This document shows, one piece after another, positions 35,557 to 43,633 of a stretch of DNA of 64,000 nucleotides. Positions within the stretch are counted from its first letter, which is position 1, and each line of letters starts with the position of its first letter. Both the position numbers and the translations under genes were made by a program. The DNA is from Streptomyces sp. R44 (GTDB lineage: Bacteria > Actinomycetota > Actinomycetes > Streptomycetales > Streptomycetaceae), in NCBI RefSeq assembly GCF_041053105.1, contig NZ_CP163444.1:8402501-8466500 (forward strand), given 5' to 3'. The notes under the pieces are model-generated. The model was not told the DNA's origin, ran no database searches, and saw only the letters and a program-made list of their open reading frames with translations.

Positions 35557-35602
35557 AACGGGAGGCGGTCACGGGGGTGGAGCCGGTCCGGATCGCGCGA
35601 CG

Positions 35603-36508
35603 CTAGGCCAGCTCGGCCATGAACTCCGCCGCCAGCTCGAGGAACCGACCGGGCGAGTCCGTCGTCAACTGGAGGTCCACGAGCACCTCGTCGGTCTCCG
35701 CCGCGCACATCGTGCGCAGGTGGTCGGAGATCTGGCGCACGGTCCCACGGTGGTGGCCCTCCGCCAGGTCGGCCGCGGACTTGGTGACGTCAGGGTTCAC
35801 ACGCAGCACCCGCCGCAGTCCTGCCGGGTCTCGCCCCGCCCGTTCGGCCGCCTCGGAGGCCACGGCCCACAGACCGCGGAAGTACTCAAGCGGCATCGAG
35901 GCCGCGAGCCAGCCGTCGGCACGCCGGCCCACTCGCTCCATGGCAAGTGGGGTGAATCCGCCCAGCAGCACCGGTGGCCTCGGCTTCTGGAGGGGCTTGG
36001 GCAGGACGATCGACTCGCGGATCGTCCACAGCGGGCCGGTGTGGACCACAGACCCAGGTCGCCATATGGCGTCGAGGACGTCAAGAGTCTCCTCCAGCCG
36101 GGCGCCCCGTCCTTCCCAGGGCACTCCGGCGGCCTCGTACTCCTCCCGCATCCAGCCCAGCCCGATGCCCACATCCAGGCGCCCGCGGCTGAGCAGGTCG
36201 AGTGTCGTCAGTGCCCGGGCCAGCACGAGGGGCGGCTGCCACAGGGCGTTGAGCGTACTGCTGCCCAGACGTACCCGTTCGGTCGCCATGGCTGCCACGC
36301 CCAGCGCGAGCAGCGGGTCGAGGTGAGTGCCATACCGGACGGGCATCTTCCCGCCCGGGTACCCGTCGGGCGGGATGAGCGGGGCCAAGAGGCGGTCGGC
36401 CACCCAGAGGCTGTGGCAGCCCAGCGCTTCCAACGCCGTGCACATGCCGACGGAGAGGCGGGGGTCGGCGAACGGACCGAACTGGGGTACGGAGAATCCG
36501 ATGCGCAT
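35603..36508 (-). CDS. LLM-class (luciferase-like) flavin/F420-dependent oxidoreductase
   Basis: A 301-residue TIM-barrel oxidoreductase. It starts MRIGFSVPQFGPFADPRLSV and has LGCHSLWVADRLLAP near 30, LALGVAAMATERVRLGSSTL near 70, LVLARALTTLDLLSRGRLDV and GIGLGWMREEYEAAGVPW near 110, and RPPVLLGGFTPLAMERVGRR near 175. These are signatures of the F420/FMN-dependent luciferase-like monooxygenase group. The start at 36508 has a GAGGA ribosome site 9 bases upstream. It converges on the SARP-type regulator with 46 bp between the stops; the substrate is unknown. Confidence 0.85.
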   Translation of the reverse strand: MRIGFSVPQFGPFADPRLSVGMCTALEALGCHSLWVADRLLAPLIPPDGYPGGKMPVRYGTHLDPLLALGVAAMATERVRLGSSTLNALWQPPLVLARALTTLDLLSRGRLDVGIGLGWMREEYEAAGVPWEGRGARLEETLDVLDAIWRPGSVVHTGPLWTIRESIVLPKPLQKPRPPVLLGGFTPLAMERVGRRADGWLAASMPLEYFRGLWAVASEAAERAGRDPAGLRRVLRVNPDVTKSAADLAEGHHRGTVRQISDHLRTMCAAETDEVLVDLQLTTDSPGRFLELAAEFMAELA

Positions 36509-36593
36509 CGGTGAGGTTCCTCGATCGGTGAGGGGAGGGACAACGGGGCCGGACGCACTGGCGCGCATCCGGCCCAGCCGGCGGGGACGACGG

Positions 36594-37277
36594 TCACGCG
36601 GTTGTACGCCGGCCCCGGATCCGGTCGGTCTCGCGGCGGTACTGCCGCTGCCCGAGCAGCTTCCACAGCACCCGCGCCGGAACGGGAAGCCGGGCGAGGA
36701 ACTCTCCGCGCTCCTCGGGAGAGGCGTCTTCCAGGATGGCGCCGAGCGCGATCATCAGCCGGTTGCGGGGCGTCTCGGCGAGGCCCCGCTCCCCGACCGC
36801 ATGCCAATCCTTCTCGTTCACGTGGAGGGCTACAAGAGGCATGACCTGCCGTTCCTCCTCGTCAAGATGGGCGCACAGCTGCCGGTGATGCCGACGCAGC
36901 GCCTCGGCCAGCTCGTCACGGTCCTCGGACAGGGCCTTCGCCTGCCACCGGTCCATGAGCACCTGGACCTCACTGATCCCTTCGGAGAGCTCCCGGTGCT
37001 GCGCCTCCATGGCGAGTACCTGCTCGGCATCGAGGTCCAGATGGGGCAGCAGGACCGGCCAGAGCATCTCGTCCTCCCCGGTGTGGTGGGCGTGCAGGCC
37101 GATTGAGTAAAGCCGCCAGTGCTCGGCGAGGATCCGGGCGCGGGAGGTGTCTGCGGGCCGAACGTCCTGGACGAGGTCGGCCAGCAGGCGCGACTCGCGA
37201 CGGAACACCTGGTGGATCATCGCCATCTCGCGGGTGTAGGGGTGAACGGCGGAGTCTGAAGCATTGCTCGTGGTCAT
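36594..37277 (-). CDS. Hemerythrin HHE-domain protein
   Basis: A 227-residue protein with the two helical hairpins of the hemerythrin fold: MAMIHQVFRRESRLLADLVQ, LYSIGLHAHHTGEDEMLWPV near 57, VLAMEAQHRELSEGISEVQV near 83 and LRRHHRQLCAHLDEEERQVM near 130. The His and Glu/Asp ligands for a di-iron site are present. The C-terminal part (WKLLGQRQYRRETDRIR) is basic. Streptomyces proteins of this type sense or buffer oxygen, NO or iron. The ATG at 37277 is used; the frame is open upstream but implausible there. The LLM oxidoreductase follows on the same strand after 85 bp. Confidence 0.85.
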   Translation of the reverse strand: MTTSNASDSAVHPYTREMAMIHQVFRRESRLLADLVQDVRPADTSRARILAEHWRLYSIGLHAHHTGEDEMLWPVLLPHLDLDAEQVLAMEAQHRELSEGISEVQVLMDRWQAKALSEDRDELAEALRRHHRQLCAHLDEEERQVMPLVALHVNEKDWHAVGERGLAETPRNRLMIALGAILEDASPEERGEFLARLPVPARVLWKLLGQRQYRRETDRIRGRRTTA

Positions 37278-37621
37278 GATCCCCAGTCTTCGGAGCCCGA
37301 TTGCCAGGCACTTGCACCCGACTTGCCGTATCTGGCTCACGTGAACGCCGGCTCGAGGTTCGGCTGCCTCGTAAGATGGTCTCGTCCGCTGGCGCTGATC
37401 GCGTTCGGGCCGATGGTTACGGGCTGTAAGCCTCTCTCCTGGTGGAGGGGTCAAGGCGCTGGTCTACGTTGCCGCGTTCGTGCCGACACCGGCGAGAAGC
37501 TCGGCGACATCATCAACAAGTACCCCGGCAGCGAGATCCAGGCAGCACTGAACCCGGTGCCCTTCCCCAACCCGGACGGCAGCACCGGCATCGACCTCTA
37601 CATCCGGTCGGACCGGTTCCG
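37278..37621 (+). other. Junction region with an unidentified coding fragment
   Basis: Left part: promoter region of the minus-strand hemerythrin gene. Right part (37489-37620): a + strand frame with strongly Streptomyces-like codons reading DTGEKLGDIINKYPGSEIQA then NPVPFPNPDGSTGIDLYIRS and DRFRD. It looks like the inside of a real protein, has no start, and stops being coherent exactly where the IS630 transposase body begins in another frame. I do not recognise the protein. Confidence 0.4.
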
Positions 37622-38659
37622 CGACGTCTGTCGCCGTCGGCGCAGGAGGCCCTGCGGCTGCGGGCGGTGGCCGCGTTGGTGGCGGGACGGGGCCGTGAGG
37701 ATGTGGCGGCCTTGTTCGGGGTGTCGTTGAAGGCGGTCGACATCTGGAGGGCGAAGTGGCAGGCCGGCGGGCGGGAGGCGCTGGCCATGCAGCCGCGGGG
37801 CAAGCCGGTCGGGGTGCATCAGGTGCTCGGGGAGGCTGAGCAGGCCGGGGTGCGGCAGGCTGTCCTCGACTACCGGCCTTGCGACGTGGGCTTGAATGGG
37901 CAGTTGTGGACGCGGCGGCTGATCGGCGAGCTGATCACGAAGCTGTACCGGGTACGGCTGACCGGACCGGGGGTGGGCAAGTACCTCAGGCGTTGGGGGC
38001 TGTCCTTCCAGCGCCCGGACAAACGGGCCGTCGAGCAGGACCCCGAGGCCGTGGCGCGCTGGCATCAGGAGACCTGGCCGAAGGTCCGAGCGAAGGCGAA
38101 GGCCGACGGCGGTGAGATCCTCTTTGCCGACCAGGTCGGCATCCGGTCCGACCAGGTCACCGGCCGCACCTGGGGCGAGAAGGGGAAGACGCCCGTGGTG
38201 CGGCGGAGCGGGAACCGGTTCTCGGTGAACGCGATGTCGGCGATCAGTGCCAAGGGCCGGATGCACTTCATGGTCTTCGCCGAGTCCTTCACCGCCGAGG
38301 TGATGTGCCGCTTCCTGGACCGGCTCGCCGGCCACTTCGACCACAAGGTCCACCTCGTGGTCGACGGACACTCCGCCCACCGCTCGAAGAAGGTCCACGA
38401 CTGGCTCGCCGCCCACCCCGACGACGTCGAGCTGCACTTCCTGCCGCCCTACTCACCCGAGCTGAACCCCGACGAGCTGGTCAACGCCGACCTCAAGCAC
38501 AGCCTGCCCCGGCAGCACCGGGCCCGAGACCAGGCCGAACTCGCCGCCGAAACCCGCCGCTTCTTCCACCGACGGCAGCGCCAGCCGCACCTCGTCCGCG
38601 GCTACTTCGGTGGCCCGCACGTCCGTTACGCCTTGGACAAGAACCCCGTCAGTTTCTGA
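37622..38659 (+). CDS. IS630-family transposase, missing its extreme N-terminus
   Basis: The frame reads RLSPSAQEALRLRAVAALVA, then FGVSLKAVDIWRAKWQAGGR (helix-turn-helix), LYRVRLTGPGVGKYLRRWGL, the first catalytic region GGEILFADQVGIRSD, then VHLVVDGHSAHRSKK and LHFLPPYSPELNPDELVNAD with the other acidic residues. It ends LDKNPVSF. About 340 residues are present. The usual first 10-15 residues (VGDAR type, as in the remnant at 40.0 kb) are absent because the left end is replaced by unrelated DNA. A start could be a GTG near 37673, which would remove part of the DNA-binding domain. The catalytic core is intact. Confidence 0.8.
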   Translation, partial: RRLSPSAQEALRLRAVAALVAGRGREDVAALFGVSLKAVDIWRAKWQAGGREALAMQPRGKPVGVHQVLGEAEQAGVRQAVLDYRPCDVGLNGQLWTRRLIGELITKLYRVRLTGPGVGKYLRRWGLSFQRPDKRAVEQDPEAVARWHQETWPKVRAKAKADGGEILFADQVGIRSDQVTGRTWGEKGKTPVVRRSGNRFSVNAMSAISAKGRMHFMVFAESFTAEVMCRFLDRLAGHFDHKVHLVVDGHSAHRSKKVHDWLAAHPDDVELHFLPPYSPELNPDELVNADLKHSLPRQHRARDQAELAAETRRFFHRRQRQPHLVRGYFGGPHVRYALDKNPVSF

Positions 38660-38665
38660 TCAATA
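37622..38665 (+). mobile_element. IS630-family element, right end present, left end lost
   Basis: The right terminal repeat GTTTCTGATCAATA lies at 38652-38665 and includes the transposase stop codon; it ends in TA, the usual target dinucleotide of IS630 elements. The same 14 bases occur at 40040-40053 as the edge of an oppositely oriented remnant, which defines the repeat. No left end is found before 37622, so the element cannot move by itself. Confidence 0.6.
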
Positions 38666-38941
38666 GGCGCGGCCCCGGGCCTTCACCTGGGCCAGGCTCG
38701 CCAACGACCTCCCCGGCACCGGACTTCTGGGCGACTTAGCCTCCACTCTGGCCTCGGACCTGTGGAAGGCGACGGTGAGGAGGTGTCCGCCGCCTCGGCC
38801 CGTCCGGCATGGGTGAGCGGGGCAGGGTGCCGAGGAGGGCGGGCGAGAAGAGGCGCTTGCGGTGGTAATGCGGCATATGGGATGCCCGGAACCGTCCGCT
38901 GGCGAGCTCCTGACGGCCCGGCTGCGGCTACCGTGCGGATC

Positions 38942-39820
38942 ATGGTGTTCAAACGACTGCTCGGCAGTGGAAGCGGCGGCAAGACAGCAGACGGCATACC
39001 GCTGGAAGCCGACACACTCCTCCCGGACGAACCGGTGCGCCCCGGGGAGATCCTGCGCGGTGAGGTGGTACTGCGCGCGCTCGACCGGGACGTGCGGATC
39101 CGGACGGTCAACGCGCGCCTGGTCGCCAACGCGGCCCCCGCCGCCGTCACCAAGAGCACGACGACGGACGTCAACACGGACACCGGCGTCACCCTCGCCC
39201 ACTTCCAGGTGACGAGCCTCTTCACCATCCCGAAGGGCGAAGAACGCCGGGTGCCGCTCCGGTACCGGCTGAAGTGGGAGACCCCGGTCTCCGAGGTGCG
39301 CGGGTTGCCGCTGGCCGGGATGCGGATCGGTCTGTACACGGAGGTCGATGCCGACGGCATCGCGGACCGCACGGACGTCGACGCGGTCCGCATCGAGACG
39401 ACGCCCCTGCACGAGACCCTCCTCGACGCCTTCGCCGCCGCCGGATACACCTGCCACAGCGCGTGGGTCGACCCCGAGTACATTCCGCGTACTGAGCGGG
39501 AGATCCTCTACAGCCGACAGGGGTTCCATCTCGCCGCGACCGACGCGGACCACCCAAGGAACATGGAACTGTACCTCCACTCCAACGCGGTCGGCGCCGA
39601 GATCTACCTCCGAAGGGCCGCCTTGGCGGAGAAGGATTGGTGGGGCAAACCCCCGGCCCTCCGGTACGTCGCCGCCCACCACGAGATCGGCCACGTAGAC
39701 TTCGAGGCCAAGGCTCGGCAGTGGATCGACAATGTCGCCGCACTGCCCGATACCGCCGTCGATGACCGCGAGCGAGTCGACTACCACCTGGACAGCCCCC
39801 GATGGTGGCGCGATACCTGA
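38942..39820 (+). CDS. Spo0M-like sporulation protein
   Basis: A 292-residue protein of the SpoOM (arrestin-like) family: MVFKRLLGSGSGGKTADGIP, EVVLRALDRDVRIRTVNARL, LAHFQVTSLFTIPKGEERRV and PLRYRLKWETPVSEVRGLPL, LAGMRIGLYTEVDADGIADR and YLHSNAVGAEIYLRRAALAE, ending HLDSPRWWRDT. Members modulate sporulation control in Bacillus and are common in Streptomyces; they are cytoplasmic beta-sandwich proteins. The start at 38942 gives the standard N-terminus. Length is complete. It sits between two IS630 remnants. Confidence 0.8.
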   Translation: MVFKRLLGSGSGGKTADGIPLEADTLLPDEPVRPGEILRGEVVLRALDRDVRIRTVNARLVANAAPAAVTKSTTTDVNTDTGVTLAHFQVTSLFTIPKGEERRVPLRYRLKWETPVSEVRGLPLAGMRIGLYTEVDADGIADRTDVDAVRIETTPLHETLLDAFAAAGYTCHSAWVDPEYIPRTEREILYSRQGFHLAATDADHPRNMELYLHSNAVGAEIYLRRAALAEKDWWGKPPALRYVAAHHEIGHVDFEAKARQWIDNVAALPDTAVDDRERVDYHLDSPRWWRDT

Positions 39821-39899
39821 ACAGCACGGATCCTCCCGGCTGCCGGCGCGGACGGCGACCGGGACGACTTCGGCAGGCCCAGCGTCGTATCCGAGACGA

Positions 39900-40053
39900 A
39901 GTTCAGGACGATCTCCCGGCCAACCGGCGCGATCCGCGCCGGTGTCACCAGCCGCAGGACCTCCTGCACCGACGGCGAGAGATGCCGTGCGTCCCCCACC
40001 AGATCGCTCACACCCCTACAGCGACCCGGAACCCGAACCGTTTCTGATCAATA
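39900..40053 (-). pseudogene. IS630-family 5'-end remnant
   Basis: Read on the minus strand: terminal repeat TATTGATCAGAAAC (40053-40040), then a GTG start at 40011 and VSDLVGDARHLSPSVQEVLR. The DNA around LSPSVQEVLRL matches 28 of 31 bases with LSPSAQEALRL of the 37.6 kb transposase. Homology fades after about 25-35 codons. It therefore supplies what the other copy lacks, but in the opposite orientation, and it abuts the recombinase fragment at its terminal repeat. Confidence 0.55.
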
Positions 40054-40054
40054 T

Positions 40055-40378
40055 GTGGATGCATCGGCATACGGCGTCACATGGGCGCGGGCGAGGGAGT
40101 GCGGCCTGACACGCTTGGAGCGCGCCTCAGGTCTGGCCAAGAGGCCTTACGACCTTCGGCACGCTGGGATCTCCTTCTGGTTGTACTCCGGCGTCGACCC
40201 GGCCGAGTGCGCCCGCCGGGCCGGCCAGAGCATCGAGGTCCTCTTCCGCTTCTACGCCAAGTTCCTGGACGGGGTCCGGGAGCAGGCCAATCGCCTCATC
40301 GAGCAGTCGATGGAGGAATGGGACCGCATCCATCGAGGCGGGAATCCCGCCGGTGGACCGAGCTTGGACCGGAAATAG
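40055..40378 (+). pseudogene. Tyrosine recombinase (phage-type integrase) C-terminal fragment
   Basis: About 107 residues holding the C-terminal catalytic region: RPYDLRHAGISFWLYSGVDP (R-L-R-H box), ECARRAGQSIEVLFRFYAKF (H/G-box and the nucleophile Tyr in FRFYAKF), then REQANRLIEQSMEEWDRI. The N-terminal arm-binding and core-binding domains and the first catalytic Arg are missing; the fragment begins at the IS630 terminal repeat, which I take as the insertion that cut it. It points toward the aldehyde dehydrogenase 3' end, 140 bp away, the usual place of an integrase gene beside its attachment site. Confidence 0.75.
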
Positions 40379-40465
40379 ACCGGAACAGCTGGTCAGGAGC
40401 GGGATACGGGTGGGATAAACTGGGAGTTCCGACGCAAGTCGGCTGCTGCGATGGATGAGGCTGTC

Positions 40466-40509
40466 GAGAGGCGCCTGACGGGTAAAAGCCCAGGTCAGGC
40501 GCCTCTTTT
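40466..40509. terminator. Shared hairpin terminator between recombinase and aldehyde dehydrogenase
   Basis: Inverted repeat AGGCGCCTGAC / GTCAGGCGCCT around a short inner stem (GGG-TAAAAG-CCC), followed on the + strand by CTTTTCG. It lies between two convergent genes and likely stops both. It is the best-preserved of three related copies (5860, 20978, 40466). Confidence 0.75.
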
Positions 40510-40516
40510 CGTGCCG

Positions 40517-42040
40517 TTAGAAGAACCCGAGCTTCTTCGGCGAGTAGCTGACCAGCAGATTCTTCGTCTGCTGGTAGTGCTCCAGCATCATCTTGTGGGT
40601 CTCTCGGCCGATGCCCGACTGCTTGTAGCCGCCGAAGGCCGCGTGGGCCGGGTAGGCGTGGTAGCAGTTCGTCCAGACGCGGCCCGCCTGGATCGCGCGG
40701 CCCGCGCGGTAGGCGGTGTTCGTGTCGCGGGTCCAGACGCCGGCGCCGAGGCCGTAGAGGGTGTCGTTGGCGGTGCGGATGGCGTCGTCGAAGTCGGTGA
40801 AGGAGGTCACCGCGACCACGGGGCCGAAGATCTCCTCCTGGAAGATCCGCATGCGGTTGTCGCCTTCGAAGATGGTCGGCTGGACGTAGTAGCCGCCGGA
40901 CAACTCGCCGCCGTGCTCCACGATCTGGCCGCCCGTCAGGATCTTCGCGCCCTCCTGCTGGCCGATCTCCAGGTACGAGAGGATCTTCTTGAGCTGGTCG
41001 GCGGAGGCCTGTGCGCCGATCATCGTGTCGGTGTCCAGGGGGTGGCCCGGGACGATCTTCTCCGTGCGGGCGACCGCCGCTTCCAGGAAGTCGGAGTAGT
41101 GGCCGCGCTGGACGAGGGCGCGCGAGGGGCAGGTGCAGACCTCGCCCTGGTTCAGGGCGAACATCGTGAACCCTTCCAGGGCCTTGTCCCGGAAGTCGTC
41201 GTCCGCCGCCCAGACGTCGTCGAAGAAGATGTTGGGGGATTTGCCGCCGAGTTCGAGGGTGACCGGCTTCAGGTTCTCGGAGGCGTACCCCATGATGAGG
41301 CGGCCCGTCGCCGTTTCGCCGGTGAACGCGATCTTCGCCACGCGCGGGCTGGACGCCAGCGGCTTGCCGGCCTCCTCGCCGAAGCCGTTGACGACGTTCA
41401 GGACGCCCGGCGGCAGCAGGTCCGCGACGAGGCTCAGCCAGAAGTGCACCGAGGCCGGGGTCTGTTCGGCCGGCTTGAGGACCACCGCGTTGCCCGCGGC
41501 CAGCGCCGGGGCCAGCTTCCAGACCGCCATGAGGATCGGGAAGTTCCACGGGATGATCTGCGCGACCACGCCCAGCGGCTCGTGGAAGTGGTACGCGACG
41601 GTGTCGTCGTCGATCTCGCTCAGCGCGCCCTCCTGGGCCCGCAGCGCCCCCGCGAAGTAGCGGAAGTGGTCGATCGCGAGCGGGATGTCCGCGGCCAGCG
41701 TCTCCCGGACGGGCTTGCCGTTGTCCCAGGTCTCGGCGACCGCGAGCGCCTCCAGGTTGCTCTCCATGCGGTCCGCGATCCGCAGCAGGACGGCCGCCCG
41801 CTCCGCCGGAGCCGTCCGCCCCCACGCCGGGGCCGCCGCGTGCGCCGCGTCGAGGGCGCGCTCCACGTCCTCCGCGGTACCGCGCGCGACCTCCGTGAAG
41901 GGGCGGCCGTCGACCGGGCTCGGGTTCTCGAAGTAGCGGCCGGCCGCCGGGGCGACGTACGCGCCGCCGATCCAGTGGTCGTAGCGGGCCTGGTACGACA
42001 TGAGCGCGCCCTCGGTACCGGGTGCGGCGTAACGGGTCAT
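40517..42040 (-). CDS. exaC: NAD-dependent aldehyde dehydrogenase (ExaC/AldB type)
   Basis: A complete 507-residue aldehyde dehydrogenase that oxidises aldehydes such as acetaldehyde to acids with NAD+. Key parts: [20 protein letters not shown] (cofactor region, near 160), [20 protein letters not shown], general base Glu in [14 protein letters not shown] near 268, and catalytic Cys in [15 protein letters not shown] near 305. It also has [10 protein letters not shown] near 397 and the C-terminal oligomerisation end [15 protein letters not shown]. The start at 42040 has GGGAGG at good spacing. A GAF-domain regulator lies directly upstream on the same strand, as is common for this enzyme. Its last codons contain the palindromic core GAAGAACC-CGA-GCTTCTTC (40520-40538) that recurs at 5.9 and 21.0 kb. 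Confidence 0.9.
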   Translation of the reverse strand: MTRYAAPGTEGALMSYQARYDHWIGGAYVAPAAGRYFENPSPVDGRPFTEVARGTAEDVERALDAAHAAAPAWGRTAPAERAAVLLRIADRMESNLEALAVAETWDNGKPVRETLAADIPLAIDHFRYFAGALRAQEGALSEIDDDTVAYHFHEPLGVVAQIIPWNFPILMAVWKLAPALAAGNAVVLKPAEQTPASVHFWLSLVADLLPPGVLNVVNGFGEEAGKPLASSPRVAKIAFTGETATGRLIMGYASENLKPVTLELGGKSPNIFFDDVWAADDDFRDKALEGFTMFALNQGEVCTCPSRALVQRGHYSDFLEAAVARTEKIVPGHPLDTDTMIGAQASADQLKKILSYLEIGQQEGAKILTGGQIVEHGGELSGGYYVQPTIFEGDNRMRIFQEEIFGPVVAVTSFTDFDDAIRTANDTLYGLGAGVWTRDTNTAYRAGRAIQAGRVWTNCYHAYPAHAAFGGYKQSGIGRETHKMMLEHYQQTKNLLVSYSPKKLGFF

Positions 42041-42082
42041 GGATGGCCTCCCTGGGACGCGCCGGCCGTCCCTGGCCGGCGC

Positions 42083-43405
42083 TCACGCCCGAGTGTGGGG
42101 GCGGGTACGTTGCAAGTCCGTTGCACCGGCGGACAGTTCCCTCTCCAGGGCGTCCAGCCTCGCCCGTACGGGAGAGAGCCGGGGCGCCGGTACCGCCGCG
42201 CACAGAGCCCGCCACACCACCACGTCGTCCTCGCCCCACGAGCTGTAGGCCCAGTCGGCGAGCAGCCCCGGATCGCCCCGGTCGACCAGCGCCGCCCGCA
42301 GCCGGTCCGCGAGCCGTTCCCGCAGCCGTACGACCCCGGGCGCGGTCGACGCGGGAAGCAGCGGGCCCGCGTAGTCACCGGCCGCCGCCGCGACGGCCCC
42401 CGAGGCGAGCCGCCGGTCGACCGTCGCGAAGTCCGCGTCCACCGCCCCCGAGAGCCGGTACGGACGCGAGCGCAGCGCGTCGGGACCGAGCAGCGCCCGC
42501 AGCCGGGACAGCTCCGCCCGCAGTGTCACCGGGGTGACCGACTCGTCCTCGTAGAGGAGGGTGAGGAGTTCGTCGCCCCCTACGCCCTCCGGGCGGTGCG
42601 CGAGGACCACCAGGATCTCGCTGTGCCGGCGGCTGAGCCGCAGCCGCCGCCCGCCCGCCGACAGCACCGCCTCGTCCCGGCCGAGCGCCGACAGCCTCAG
42701 CCGGTCCGGATCCGGATCGGGCCCGAGCAGGGCCAGCTGGGACTCCGCCGCGCGCGCCACCGCCTGGACGAAGCCGAGGCTGTGCGGGTGCGCGAGCCGC
42801 TCCCCGCCGGTGATGTCGACCGCGCCGAGCACCCGCCCGGTGCGCGGGTCGTGCACGGGGGCCGCCGCGCAGGTCCAGGCCCGCACCGAGTGCCGGAAGT
42901 GCTCCGCGGAGACCACCTGGACGGGACGGTCCACGGCCAGCGCGGTACCCGGTGCGTTCGTACCCGCCGCCGTCTCCGACCAGCGGGCCCCGGCCACGAA
43001 GTTCATCCCCCGGGCCTTGCGCAGGGTGCCCGGATGCCCCTCCACCCAGAGCATCCGCCCGGCCGCGTCGCAGACCGCGAGGAGATGCTCCCCGTCCGTC
43101 GCGTACGCCCCCATCAGCTCCCGGACCACCGGCATCGCCGCGGAGAGGGGATGCTCGTCCCGGTACGCGGCGAGCTCGTCCTCGTCCAGTTCCACCCGCG
43201 CCGCCCCGTCGGGGCTCACGCGCGCGCGTACCGACCGGCGCCAGGACGCGGCCACCAGCGGGCGGGCGTCCGGGGTGGGCCGGCCGGCCTCCCCGGCCGG
43301 GCCGAGATCCCCCGTCGGCGCCCGCTCGCTCCATGGCTCCCCGGCCACGCACACATCGTTCAACTCGGCCTCCTCGTCGAGGTCGTCCCGGCCCGTCGCG
43401 CTCAT
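42083..43405 (-). CDS. GAF-domain transcriptional regulator of the aldehyde dehydrogenase
   Basis: A 440-residue regulator. Residues ~45-75 (PLVAASWRRSVRARVSPDGA) and a GAF domain at ~95-230 (DGEHLLAVCDAAGRMLWVEG, FVAGARWSETAAGTNAPGTA, GRVLGAVDITGGERLAHPHS) match the AcoR-like sensors found beside aldehyde and acetoin dehydrogenases. Instead of a sigma-54 ATPase domain there is a winged-helix-like C-terminal part (LRLSRRHSEILVVLAHRPEG, VTLRAELSRLRALLGPDALR), the usual actinomycete form. It lies 42 bp upstream of exaC on the same strand and probably activates it in response to an aldehyde or alcohol. Confidence 0.8.
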   Translation of the reverse strand: MSATGRDDLDEEAELNDVCVAGEPWSERAPTGDLGPAGEAGRPTPDARPLVAASWRRSVRARVSPDGAARVELDEDELAAYRDEHPLSAAMPVVRELMGAYATDGEHLLAVCDAAGRMLWVEGHPGTLRKARGMNFVAGARWSETAAGTNAPGTALAVDRPVQVVSAEHFRHSVRAWTCAAAPVHDPRTGRVLGAVDITGGERLAHPHSLGFVQAVARAAESQLALLGPDPDPDRLRLSALGRDEAVLSAGGRRLRLSRRHSEILVVLAHRPEGVGGDELLTLLYEDESVTPVTLRAELSRLRALLGPDALRSRPYRLSGAVDADFATVDRRLASGAVAAAAGDYAGPLLPASTAPGVVRLRERLADRLRAALVDRGDPGLLADWAYSSWGEDDVVVWRALCAAVPAPRLSPVRARLDALERELSAGATDLQRTRPHTRA

Positions 43406-43497
43406 CGTCGTGCGCCCGCGGGCCGCCGACAAGCCGCTTCGCACCACGGCATATGCACCCTGTCCGGGACCGGCCCCCGACCGCTCACGTAGAGTGG

Positions 43498-43600
43498 GGC
43501 CCGGGCCGTGACTGGCGCTTGAGGTGGATCACCACCGGGGAGCGGCCCGGCGGAGCGTGCCCCCGTGGCGCGACCGTGTCGATGCCGTGCGCCTGGGCGA
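43498..43600 (+). promoter_or_regulatory. ZTP (pfl-type) riboswitch upstream of folD
   Basis: The leader shows the pfl/ZTP consensus in order: GGGCCGTGACTGGCG, then GGTGGATCACCACCGGGGAG, then CGGCCC closing the first helix, and after a variable linker GCCGTGCGCCTGGGC as the conserved second subdomain. ZTP riboswitches sense the purine intermediate ZMP/ZTP, which builds up when 10-formyl-tetrahydrofolate is low, and turn on one-carbon genes. The downstream gene is folD, a classic target. Mechanism (termination or translation) cannot be read with certainty. Confidence 0.85.
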
Positions 43601-43633
43601 ACCACCGGTCAGAGACGACGCCCAGGAGTTGCC

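Larger units (their letters stand above)
21029..40538. mobile_element. Putative genomic island B (between tail relic B and the intact exaC)
   Basis: Bounded on the left by tail relic B and on the right by the real 3' end of the aldehyde dehydrogenase gene, with a truncated tyrosine recombinase at 40055-40378 beside the right boundary. Contents are a mosaic of broken genes, IS remnants and a set of apparently intact metabolic and regulatory genes. Interpretation as an old, eroded island is inference. Confidence 0.45.

Noticed and set aside
37442..38659. IS630 transposase starting at 37442
   Set aside because: The first ~60 codons are an out-of-phase reading of an unrelated coding fragment; transposase homology begins only at about 37622.
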